Assembly: GCA_002690925.1 (NCBI GenBank)
Contig: NZGD01000251.1
Location: 38,038-102,037 of the forward strand
DNA from: Rhodopirellula sp.
Lineage (GTDB): Bacteria > Planctomycetota > Planctomycetia > Pirellulales > Pirellulaceae
Length of the DNA stretch: 64,000 nt
Reading direction: 5' to 3'
Below the pieces are notes generated by a model, which was not told the origin of the DNA, searched no databases, and saw only the letters and a program-made list of their open reading frames with translations. Below are positions 10,601 through 16,865 of this stretch, one piece after another; the first letter of the stretch is position 1; every line of letters begins with the position of its first letter. Made by a program: the position numbers and the translations under genes.

Positions 10601-10757
10601 TAAGGAGAAGATTCAAAGTCAAAAAGTGACCGAAAAATCCCCGATGCCAGATGGGCTGCTGGATGCGCTTTCCATTGATGAAATACGGGATCTGTTCTAC
10701 TACCTTCAGCAGCCAACACGAATCACAACGGATGAGGGTGGAAACCCAGGTGACTGA
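7695..10757 (+). CDS. PVC-type membrane-bound dehydrogenase with HEAT repeats and C-terminal haem domain
   Basis: An exported protein of about 1020 residues. A signal peptide (MRSFMWILGLLLMNSAVA) is followed by the PVC-type beta-propeller dehydrogenase domain, with IQNPIAMSWDAKGRLWVAEN, HNFANGLQFGPDGWLYG and LGSGPDGAVFVLDWSDAGECH. HEAT-like helical repeats occupy roughly residues 430-820. The Planctomycete/Verrucomicrobium haem domain ends the protein with CQNCH at residues 889-893 and GPDLTGSNRNNIDYLL. The family (TIGR02604 plus TIGR02603 type) is thought to oxidise sugars or alcohols and pass electrons to c-type haem, but substrates are mostly unknown. The frame opens at 7644 inside the DUF1501 gene; the ATG at 7695 gives the signal peptide. 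It is the last gene of the run. Confidence 0.9.
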   Translation: MRSFMWILGLLLMNSAVADFPRLFNTEPVSDETLMPADVAAASMQLPEGLIAKAFASEPDIQNPIAMSWDAKGRLWVAENYTYAERQQRFQLDLRDRIVIFDNTTEDRFQTRTVFTDDVQMLTGIEVGLDGVWLMCPPNLIFIPDLNHDDVPDSAGEIVLDGFTVAQQNYHNFANGLQFGPDGWLYGRCGGSCPAKIGVPGTPEDERLALEGGIWRYHPKKKRVEVLTTGTTNPWGHDWNSLGEAFFVNTVNGHLWHLIPGAHFTRPFVLDPNRRTYELIDFHADHWHFDTGQSWTKSRNGIANSFGGGHAHSGTMIYQADNWPEIYRDRLFTLNFHGRRVNQEILRRNGSGYVASHGRDLILAKDPWFRGMELGSGPDGAVFVLDWSDAGECHEHTGVHRTSGRIFKIRNAKTPVATNATDLTTWSLPQLVNIHAGHNDWYTRQARLELARRQMTGDVTSTYPRLVHLIEQSESNPTTKVQALLTLHVLGGADQKLLRGLSNTKQESLRSWSIRLLTDDWPLDDAMGASRHNVSDRTRVKEQAQKLMPHFLAIAKNDPSALVRLSLASVLQRLPTDLRPVLAKALVDREEDRADHNLPLMIWYGLIPVTHQNPADLVDVAKACKLPKTLELIARCLAEEIDVYPDALDRLLTHAGAQKSVYLKTVLTGVNLGLKGRITAPRPNSWNRITENQSPATANLIRELGVVFGDGRAIEELKTIARGKGDWEPAVRAAALQTLIQSDAMGMREICEELLADQHVNLLAARGLSQFDEPEIGQRLVDRYRNFRSPVRPQVMSMLVSRKSFAQAVLQAIEKGKIPANELSAFQVRQIKSFGDPQLTQLIGRVWGEVRTTPHEMQNKIDELRKALQVSLSDEAQLGNGRRLFQKLCQNCHRLFGEGEQIGPDLTGSNRNNIDYLLSNVVDPSGIVGKDYRMTILLTTDNRVFNGLVTDETDRTISLQTATEKLSFDKEKIQSQKVTEKSPMPDGLLDALSIDEIRDLFYYLQQPTRITTDEGGNPGD

Positions 10758-10991
10758 CGCATGTACAAGCGTGAGCATTGACGCAATTCAAATACGGAAA
10801 TCGCATGTGAGTCCAGATCGGCAACCGCCGCTACGTCGAATCCAGATGTGGCGCGGAGTAACGGTTCTTCGCTAACAGTCAGCAGAGGCGGGTGTTGTGG
10901 TGCCAACACATTGTCAGCGGCATCCCAATGATCACAACCTGCATATTCGGGCCATCATTGTGATCGTTAGGTTTTCGTTGACCAGAGTTTT
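10758..10991. other. Intergenic stretch before the flp leader; weak hairpin only
   Basis: No coding frame resembles a known family. The only structure is an 8-base inverted repeat (GATCACAA at 10930-10937 with TTGTGATC at 10958-10965) with a 20-base loop and a modestly T-rich stretch after it. It could end the upstream transcript, but the long loop makes this weak. Confidence 0.3.
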
Positions 10992-11019
10992 TTGACACCG
11001 CTCGATTTTGTCCTAGGTT
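10992..11019 (+). promoter_or_regulatory. flp: Possible sigma-70-type promoter for the flp leader
   Basis: TTGACA at 10992-10997 is a perfect -35 match. It is followed after 16 bases by TAGGTT at 11014-11019, a poor -10 match. A start near 11026 would leave about 85 bases before the riboswitch and a leader of about 360 bases to the flp start. The location is sensible, but the -10 is weak. Confidence 0.35.
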
Positions 11020-11109
11020 TCAAATGAAGTGAGCGAGTCGTTGTTCGACTTGCTGCCAAAGCGGACTCAGTCGCAGGAACGCGATCACCGCCGTTTTGGT
11101 CAGCCTTGC

Positions 11110-11223
11110 TCCCTAGACAAGGGCAAACCGTCTGTAAAGGCGGGGCGCAAAGCCACGGATCCAATCAGTTCATCATGCACGAATGCATCGTTGGGCCTAT
11201 TGGACCGCCGGGTTGCCAAGGGA
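11110..11223 (+). ncRNA. Cyclic-di-GMP-I (GEMM-I) riboswitch aptamer
   Basis: The conserved GEMM-I core is present in full. GGGCAAACC is at 11121-11129. It leads into a perfect six-pair helix closed by a GUAA (GNRA) tetraloop (11128-11133 with 11138-11143). GGCGCAAAGCC is at 11144-11154, and CCGGGTTGCC at 11208-11217 supplies the tetraloop receptor and the 3' ligand site. The second long helix pairs CGG-A-TCCAAT (11156-11165) with ATTGGACCG (11199-11207), capped by ATGCA-CGAA-TGCAT (11175-11188). A closing helix pairs TCCCT (11110-11114) with AGGGA (11219-11223). By eye against the Vibrio Vc2 aptamer, the three ligand-contacting bases (G20, A47, C92) map to 11122, 11149 and 11216 and are unchanged. 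A G at the first of these points to c-di-GMP rather than cGAMP. The flp pilin gene lies 163 bases downstream. Confidence 0.93.
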
Positions 11224-11290
11224 ATATGAGTTAGCGGTCATTACTGCTTGCCCATGCCAAGGCGTGTCAGACGAAAGTCGGAGACGAGGC

Positions 11291-11363
11291 TGTTCCTTTA
11301 TCAGAGTATGACTCACATTGAGTCATGCATTTAAAGTCGTCGTCGCATGTCTATCAGACATGC
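11291..11363 (+). promoter_or_regulatory. Candidate riboswitch expression platform: two perfect hairpins and an anti-P1 segment
   Basis: Between aptamer and pilin lie two perfect 8-pair hairpins with 3-base loops: ATGACTCA/TGAGTCAT (11308-11315, 11319-11326) and GCATGTCT/AGACATGC (11345-11352, 11356-11363). The second ends 12 bases before the flp Shine-Dalgarno site. Upstream of both, TGTTCCTTT (11291-11299) can pair with AAGGGAATA (11218-11226), allowing two G-U pairs. That segment includes the 3' strand of the aptamer closing helix. This suggests mutually exclusive folding with or without ligand. No U-tract follows either hairpin, so a simple intrinsic terminator is unlikely; control of translation or mRNA stability is the better guess. 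Confidence 0.45.
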
Positions 11364-11386
11364 GTCTCACTCGCGAGGAGAGAGAC

Positions 11387-11563
11387 ATGAAGAATTTCGC
11401 TGACAGCATCGTAAAGTTTCTTAAAGAAGAAGATGGTCCAACCGCAGTCGAGTACGCCGTTATGTTGGCACTCATCGTGGTTGTCTGCCTGGCCGCTGTT
11501 GGAACCGTTGGTGACAACGCAGCAGCCAAATTCACAGAAATTGGCACTAAGCTCGCTGACTAA
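11387..11563 (+). CDS. flp: Flp/Fap-type pilin (type IVb)
   Basis: A 58-residue prepilin. A short charged leader ends at Gly17, and the mature part starts PTAVEYAVMLALIVVV. Glu and Tyr at mature positions +5 and +6 are the classic Flp prepilin signature. The hydrophobic helix drives assembly into Tad pili, used for tight surface adherence. AGGAG at 11376-11380, six bases before the ATG, is a strong ribosome binding site. The frame is open from 11318, but the earlier ATG lies within the leader hairpins and would spoil the prepilin leader. The riboswitch upstream makes c-di-GMP a likely direct regulator. The prepilin peptidase, cpaB, cpaC and cpaE follow on the same strand. Confidence 0.95.
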   Translation: MKNFADSIVKFLKEEDGPTAVEYAVMLALIVVVCLAAVGTVGDNAAAKFTEIGTKLAD

Positions 11564-11614
11564 ATCGCCGACCGCTGGTATCCGGCGGCCCACTAAAGAT
11601 ATCTCGTCGCTTCT

Positions 11615-11646
11615 CGGTACGGTTCACTGCAAAGAGAACCGTGCCG
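11615..11646 (+). promoter_or_regulatory. Strong hairpin just after flp
   Basis: CGGTACGGTTC and GAACCGTGCCG form an 11-pair stem (one G-U) around a 10-base loop, about 50 bases after the flp stop. No T-tract follows, so it is more likely an RNA-stabilising or processing element, or a partial terminator, than a full stop. Pilin is needed in large excess over assembly proteins, which fits such an element. Confidence 0.5.
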
Positions 11647-11740
11647 TAGCGCAGGGATGTTCGCGTTGAGATTGACATTTCAGCGTTCCCCGCGGTCCGA
11701 TCCGAATCGCACCGCCTCCTGCCCACTGCGGGATTCTTTC

Positions 11741-11851
11741 ATGAACTACCCACTACTGCCTGCTGATGCAGCAGCCTACGCGTGGCAACTGTCCTGCTGC
11801 CTCGTGACGCTACTGTTCGCGATGTTCAGTTGGCTGGTAGGCCCTCGCTGA
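11741..11851 (+). CDS. Possible small single-pass membrane protein between flp and cpaA
   Basis: A 36-residue frame starting MNYPLLPADAAAYAW has one hydrophobic segment (LSCCLVTLLFAMFSWLVG) and ends in a short basic tail. It sits in the only sizeable gap of the pilus locus on the same strand. The frame opens further upstream at 11657 without changing the membrane segment. I see no convincing ribosome binding site and recognise no family, so it may be chance. Confidence 0.25.
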   Translation: MNYPLLPADAAAYAWQLSCCLVTLLFAMFSWLVGPR

Positions 11852-11942
11852 CATACGCTGAACCATACACATGACGAAATGAGGACAACCACGCCTATTT
11901 CGCCACCCACCGCTCGCCAAAGAAATCACCAGGATCCTGACT

Positions 11943-12500
11943 ATGGAAATGCTACTCCAAGGAATTGCAGAGAACTGGACCGTCTGGTTCGTAACCGTTG
12001 TTCTCATCGTCGCTGCAATCATCGATGGCGCGATTTTGAAAGTACCTAACTGGCTGACTTTTCCCTTCATTACCTGCGGTTGGCTCCACTGGACCATGCA
12101 AGATGGAATGAACGGTCTGGGATGGAGTTTACTTGGCACCTTTGTCGGAATGATGCTGCTACTGGTTTTGCGTAACGTTGGTGGTATGGGTGCTGGTGAT
12201 GTCAAACTGCTTGCTGGTGTAGGAGCTTGGCTTGGCACAATGGTGACCCTCTATGCATTTGCCGCAACCGCCATGGTAGGAGGAGTCATGGCCGCAGTCA
12301 TGATCCTTCGTAGCGGGCAATGGCAAAAGCATCTGGCCATGGGACACCAAATTCTGCACGAGTGGAAAACGGTACGAAATCCTGAAAAACTCTCTGAAAT
12401 CGCAAGGGAGAGAAAACCATCGATGTACCTGCTGCCCTACGGAATCCCAATGGCAGTCGGTTCAATTGCATACTTTGCAATCGCAGGCATGCTTGTATGA
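11943..12500 (+). CDS. cpaA: Prepilin peptidase (A24 family, TadV/CpaA type)
   Basis: A 185-residue polytopic inner-membrane aspartic protease that should cut the Flp leader. The two catalytic Asp motifs are visible: IIDGAILKVPNWLT (first Asp about residue 28) and GGMGAGDVKLLAGVGAWLG (GxGD, about residue 85). It lacks the N-terminal methylase domain of PilD, as expected for the CpaA/TadV type. AGGA at 11931-11934 is a fair ribosome binding site. It lies about 380 bases after flp on the same strand, with the strong hairpin between them, so it could be expressed at a lower level than the pilin. Confidence 0.9.
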   Translation: MEMLLQGIAENWTVWFVTVVLIVAAIIDGAILKVPNWLTFPFITCGWLHWTMQDGMNGLGWSLLGTFVGMMLLLVLRNVGGMGAGDVKLLAGVGAWLGTMVTLYAFAATAMVGGVMAAVMILRSGQWQKHLAMGHQILHEWKTVRNPEKLSEIARERKPSMYLLPYGIPMAVGSIAYFAIAGMLV

Positions 12501-12659
12501 GTATGCCGCGTCATGTGACTTCACTGTCAATTTCTGACGATTGGGTAATTCCAGTGGATTAAGCTGGGGGCAACGGTCGTATTGATGATAGCTCAACGGT
12601 CATGCGGGTTGCAGCGGTCCAATGTTTTGTGCCGAAAAAAACTATTACGCCTGTTTGAG

Positions 12660-12675
12660 CGGTGCCACAGCACCG
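12660..12675 (+). other. Short hairpin between cpaA and cpaB
   Basis: CGGTGC-CACA-GCACCG is a perfect 6-pair stem followed by only three T residues. Just downstream, TCGTTATAAACGA (12707-12719) is a second small palindrome next to the cpaB start. The hairpin could reduce read-through into cpaB, but it is too short to call a terminator. Confidence 0.3.
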
Positions 12676-12728
12676 TTTGAACTGACCGCAAAACTCAACG
12701 GTTAACTCGTTATAAACGAATTAATACC

Positions 12729-13769
12729 ATGCGTAATAAATCGATCTATCTCTTTCTTGCCTGCGTGTGTGGTACCGTTGCAGCCGTTCTGGCCAGCGAA
12801 TGGTTAAAAGCACAGGGCAATCAGAATACAACAAGTATGGTCGAGATTTTTGTAACATCAGCGACGATCGATGTAGGCGAGAAAATCACGGCCAAGAAAA
12901 TTGCGTTGGAACGGTGGCCAGAAGACAAAGTACCCGAAGGTGCCAGCAACCGGCTGGCAGAGGTCGAGGGAAAGTACGCAAAACAGCGTTTGTTTGATGG
13001 TGAACCCATCATGCCCGCCAAACTAATGGACGAAAACTGGACAAGCGTACCCAATGGCTGGAAAGCTGTTGACATGAACGCCAGCGAACTCGGGATCACC
13101 AGTTCACTTCAACCAGGGGACCGAGTGGATGTTGTCGGTTTCTTCGAAGAGGGTAATTTCATTCCCCGAAGCGGGTCGCAGACCGTCTTCATGGGAATTC
13201 GTGTCTTTTCAATCGATGGCGACACGTCACGACGCAGCGATGAAGAGCTTGGTAATCCTGCTAGATTTATCCAACTGCTAATTCCCGAAAAAGACAAAGA
13301 TGCTTGGTCGTACGCCAAGGAACTCGCAGACATTGAGTTGCACAAAGCCAGCGATCAGGATCACACCCGTGAGGACGGCTCAAACGAAGCCGCGGCGAAT
13401 TTTCTTACGATGATCGAGAACCATCGGACGAAACTTGAACAGAAAGAAGAAGAACAGCAGTTGCGACTAGAGAAAGAGAAAGCAGCTCAAAAATTACTCG
13501 CAGCGGGGCCTGCTGTTGAGTCGAAGGTAGCCGATGATCAAGTTGAAGGCTTCACTATGTTCAAGCTCGTCGAAGAACAAATGTTCGAATATTGGATTGT
13601 ACCGGGAAAATTGCCCGTATTGATTGGGAAAGTCGGCGCCAAAGGTACCGAACCTCAAAAACCAATGTCCCGAACGCCTCCTGTTCAGATCCGAAGCGAA
13701 AACGATTTTCAGCGACTGAGTGGCGAAGACAGTCCACTCTTGCAGCCGCCCTCAAGCGTGGCAAACTGA
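12729..13769 (+). CDS. cpaB: Flp pilus assembly protein CpaB (RcpC)
   Basis: A 346-residue protein with an N-terminal hydrophobic anchor (IYLFLACVCGTVAAVLA), so its bulk is periplasmic. Residues about 38-105 form an SAF-type domain (VTSATIDVGEKITAKKIALE, then LFDGEPIMPAKL), and LQPGDRVDVVGFF follows as usual for CpaB. A charged, Glu/Lys-rich stretch around residues 235-265 is probably a helical insert. CpaB is thought to bind peptidoglycan and help the secretin assemble. The upstream gene encodes the prepilin peptidase and the next gene the secretin, the standard Tad order. Confidence 0.9.
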   Translation: MRNKSIYLFLACVCGTVAAVLASEWLKAQGNQNTTSMVEIFVTSATIDVGEKITAKKIALERWPEDKVPEGASNRLAEVEGKYAKQRLFDGEPIMPAKLMDENWTSVPNGWKAVDMNASELGITSSLQPGDRVDVVGFFEEGNFIPRSGSQTVFMGIRVFSIDGDTSRRSDEELGNPARFIQLLIPEKDKDAWSYAKELADIELHKASDQDHTREDGSNEAAANFLTMIENHRTKLEQKEEEQQLRLEKEKAAQKLLAAGPAVESKVADDQVEGFTMFKLVEEQMFEYWIVPGKLPVLIGKVGAKGTEPQKPMSRTPPVQIRSENDFQRLSGEDSPLLQPPSSVAN

Positions 13770-13894
13770 TACGACCGACCTGGCCTTGGGGATTCACCCC
13801 ACAACGATAATTTGATTCAGTTCATCACTTGATAGCTGACCCTGGCGATAACCTCTCATTTACTACCGTTACACGCACTGACCACTGGACCTAC

Positions 13895-13918
13895 GAAAGT
13901 GAGAAACTCCTCACTTTC
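13895..13918 (+). other. Perfect hairpin between cpaB and cpaC
   Basis: GAAAGTGAG-AAACTC-CTCACTTTC, a 9-pair stem with a 6-base loop, ends 53 bases before the cpaC start. Only a short TT follows. It resembles the post-flp hairpin in position and strength and may set the relative dose of CpaB and the secretin. Confidence 0.45.
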
Positions 13919-13971
13919 TTAGGACAGAATTCGCATGGAGTCGAATTTGGTCTAGCAAGGATGCCCCAGCG

Positions 13972-15510
13972 ATGGAAACGAACCGATTGATGGCACGGCT
14001 CTTGGCCACAGTATTGATTGCCACGACGATCTCCGCTGCGTGCCTTCGGCCAACTCACGCCCAAACGGCACCCGGGGTTTTGGCCTCGAAGGGGTCAGCC
14101 GTTACTCACAACATCTCTCAATCTTCTGAGCGGGTTGAAATGGTTGTCAAAAGCAGTCGCATCCTGACGCTCGAAGAACGAATTCCGAAATTTCAGGTTC
14201 ACAATGAATTAGTGGTCGGAGCGACGCCCGTCTCTCAAAATCAAATTCAAATCTTTGCGAAAACACCCGGTACCACACAACTGAATCTGTGGGATACGAA
14301 TGATCAGCTCTACACCGTCGATGTCATTGTGATGGCCGATGCACGGCAGGTGGAAGGAATTCTCGAAAGCCAGCTTCCATTAGCGACGCTCAAGGTCCTT
14401 CCGATTCAGGATAGCGCGATCATTTCTGGAACGGTAACGAGCGTAGATGATGTTGATCGGGCAGTGGCAATTACCGAGCAGTTCTATACGACGGTCGTGA
14501 ATAACATTCGTGTCGTCGGAGTCCAGACTGTTCTGCTGCATACGAAAATCATGGAAGTGTCCCGCACAAAGCTGAGAGATCTTGGTATCGACTGGGGCAG
14601 CGTTTCCACGGGTTCCTTCTTTTATTCAGCACCAAGTGGTTTAATCAACGCAGCGGTGTCTAGCACCGCTGCCATCCCTACAGGGGGAGCAACTCTAGGA
14701 GCAACGAACAAGCTATTTGCAAGTGCTGGTGATTTCCAGGCTCTGATCGCAGCCTTGCGCAAACAGGACCTGATCAAGTTTCTTGCAGAACCGACAGTCG
14801 TGGCAACTCACGGTCGCCCCGCCAGATTCAATGTGGGTGGACGTGTTCCGTACATTGTTCCGAACAACAATTCGGTCACGGTGAACTATGAAGAATTTGG
14901 TACCGCTGTTGATTTTCTTCCTTTCATCGTTGGGCCTGGCAGAATCCGATTGGAAGTTCGCCCTGAGGTAACCGAGCCTGATCCATCACGCTCCATCAGC
15001 GCCGAAGGAATTGATGTCCCTGCTTTCAGTTCTCGCTATGTTGAGACTGCCGTCGAGTTACAGGCAGGACAAACATTTGCGATCGCTGGTCTACTGCAGA
15101 GCCGCACCGAGGCGGTTTCCCGAGCCACGCCATTCTTTGGCGAGTTACCCTACATCGGCGCAGCTTTTCGACGAATCACTGAGGTCAGAAATGATATCGA
15201 ATTGCTGATCACAGTGACTCCTGAGATAGTGGAAGCACTTGATCCGCACCAAGTCCCCCGAGGCGGTCCCGGTCTTAACTCGATGTCCCCCAGTGACTCT
15301 GAGTTATACCTTCACGGTCACATCGAAGTTCCCAACCTTCTTGGCGGTGATCATTGCAACATCGGAGGCGATGGCTCCGGCGTGATGCCAGAAGTCATGC
15401 CAGGGCAATTCAAAAATGAGGAAGCTATTCCGCGAGGAGCGATTGTCCCTGGTGAGGCGCCGGTCATCGTAGGCGACGGAGTTTCCATCACGGCACCACC
15501 ATTGAAGTGA
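13972..15510 (+). CDS. cpaC: Type II/III secretin of the Tad system (CpaC/RcpA)
   Basis: A 512-residue outer-membrane secretin through which the Flp pilus exits. An N-terminal signal region is followed by the pilus-specific N-terminal domain (roughly residues 55-115), a BON-like segment, and the secretin domain (about 190-400). Typical stretches are VQTVLLHTKIMEVSRTKLRD, FLAEPTVVATHGRPARFNVG and VELQAGQTFAIAGLLQSRTE, and ELLITVTPEIVEAL closes the domain. About 90 residues rich in Gly and Pro follow it. AAGGA lies about 11 bases before the ATG. The assignment is firm. Confidence 0.93.
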   Translation: METNRLMARLLATVLIATTISAACLRPTHAQTAPGVLASKGSAVTHNISQSSERVEMVVKSSRILTLEERIPKFQVHNELVVGATPVSQNQIQIFAKTPGTTQLNLWDTNDQLYTVDVIVMADARQVEGILESQLPLATLKVLPIQDSAIISGTVTSVDDVDRAVAITEQFYTTVVNNIRVVGVQTVLLHTKIMEVSRTKLRDLGIDWGSVSTGSFFYSAPSGLINAAVSSTAAIPTGGATLGATNKLFASAGDFQALIAALRKQDLIKFLAEPTVVATHGRPARFNVGGRVPYIVPNNNSVTVNYEEFGTAVDFLPFIVGPGRIRLEVRPEVTEPDPSRSISAEGIDVPAFSSRYVETAVELQAGQTFAIAGLLQSRTEAVSRATPFFGELPYIGAAFRRITEVRNDIELLITVTPEIVEALDPHQVPRGGPGLNSMSPSDSELYLHGHIEVPNLLGGDHCNIGGDGSGVMPEVMPGQFKNEEAIPRGAIVPGEAPVIVGDGVSITAPPLK

Positions 15511-15585
15511 TGAGAGTCAGAGAAACAGGATATTGATGGTCGCTCGTGCTGCAATTCGTCCGACATACAATGAGCAAGCAATCTC

Positions 15586-16800
15586 ATGAGTAACGTACTA
15601 AGAATCGCCCTTGTCGATCCAAACGATGCCACACGTGATTCCCTCAAAGGAATGCTCCTGGGCTTGGATACGGTGTGGTTAGAGGCAGATTGTTCACGAT
15701 ACGAGTTTTTTCCTGATGTGCTGGAACAGACGAATCCAGATATCGGTTTCGTAGCACTCGATAGCAATCCCGATCAAGCAATCGCACTGATTGAGAAATT
15801 GACAGCGGAAATTCGAGGAACCGCGATCCTGGCTGCAAGTCGTGACACCGATGGACACCTGATTCTGAAAACAATTCGTGCTGGAGCGAGAGAATTCCTG
15901 ACACTTCCGGCGTCGGAAGAAGATTTATCCGATGCACTCCAACGTGTCAGGCACCAGAAATTCGGCGGGATGGAAGCGGGGACTCGCAGTAGCGAAGTGA
16001 TCGCCATTGCCGGGGCAACAGGGGGAGTGGGAACCACAAGCACGGCTGTCAATCTCGGTTGTGTGCTTGCAGAGAAAACAACGAATAGTGTTGCCTTACT
16101 GGATCTCGATTTGGCACTCGGTGATACCGATGTGTTCCTCGACTCAATTCCTGACTATACGCTAGCTGATGTTGTTCAAAATGTATCCCGGCTTGACGTC
16201 CAATTGCTCAAGCGATCCCTCACGAAACACAGTAGTGGACTGCATCTGCTTCCCAGACCCGTTGACTTACACGAGACCAGCGGGATTACTGCTGACAACA
16301 TACGCATAGTCATCGGACTACTGAAAGCATCCTTCACGCACCTGATTATCGATCTTTCCAAGACTTATAACGCGATCGATATGGCTGCGATTGAAAGTGC
16401 GTCCAAAGTCCTCTTGGTAACGCAGTTGGACCTCCCCTGCTTGCGTAATGTCGTCCGTCTGATGATGAGTTTCGAGGAAATAGACGACCTCAAGGAAAAG
16501 GTTGAAATCATTGTTAATCGCGCAGGTCTGGAATCCGGCCAGATCAGTTTAAAAAAGGCTAAGGAGACCTTGGGACGAGAATTGTTCGCATTGCTACCCA
16601 ATGACTATCGAACCATGGTTGAAGTCCGCAACCATGGTGTCCCGTTGAACGTGCAAGCGCCCCGAGCAGGCATCACCCACGCGATTCGTGATCTGGCTTC
16701 TAAACTGGAGGGCGCAAACCCAGGAAGCGAAGAAGATCGTGAGTCAGCAGCAAAAGCCAGTGAAAGCAAGTGGAAAAAATTCTGGCCAGGGTCAAAGTAA
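15586..16800 (+). CDS. cpaE: Pilus assembly ATPase CpaE/TadZ
   Basis: A 404-residue cytoplasmic protein with an N-terminal receiver-like domain (about 1-120) and a C-terminal ParA/MinD-like domain. The P-loop reads GATGGVGTTS; the Lys usual in ParA proteins is replaced by Thr, a known trait of TadZ proteins that still bind ATP. SVALLDLDLALGDTDVFLD follows. TadZ places the pilus apparatus, often at a pole. This is the last Tad gene here: no TadA/CpaF ATPase or TadB/TadC follows, and the next gene is a convergent aminopeptidase. Confidence 0.9.
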   Translation: MSNVLRIALVDPNDATRDSLKGMLLGLDTVWLEADCSRYEFFPDVLEQTNPDIGFVALDSNPDQAIALIEKLTAEIRGTAILAASRDTDGHLILKTIRAGAREFLTLPASEEDLSDALQRVRHQKFGGMEAGTRSSEVIAIAGATGGVGTTSTAVNLGCVLAEKTTNSVALLDLDLALGDTDVFLDSIPDYTLADVVQNVSRLDVQLLKRSLTKHSSGLHLLPRPVDLHETSGITADNIRIVIGLLKASFTHLIIDLSKTYNAIDMAAIESASKVLLVTQLDLPCLRNVVRLMMSFEEIDDLKEKVEIIVNRAGLESGQISLKKAKETLGRELFALLPNDYRTMVEVRNHGVPLNVQAPRAGITHAIRDLASKLEGANPGSEEDRESAAKASESKWKKFWPGSK

Positions 16801-16865
16801 AACAACTTCGTTGGTAGCAACGAACACTCCGTGGCTTGCGTCTACTTTCCACAAGCCGTCACTGA

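Noticed and set aside
10930..10965. Inverted repeat as a terminator for the PVC dehydrogenase gene
   Set aside because: The loop is 20 bases and the T-run is interrupted; kept only as a note in the intergenic entry.
11029..11229. A 66-residue plus-strand frame upstream of flp
   Set aside because: It overlaps the riboswitch aptamer, whose conserved bases explain the sequence much better.
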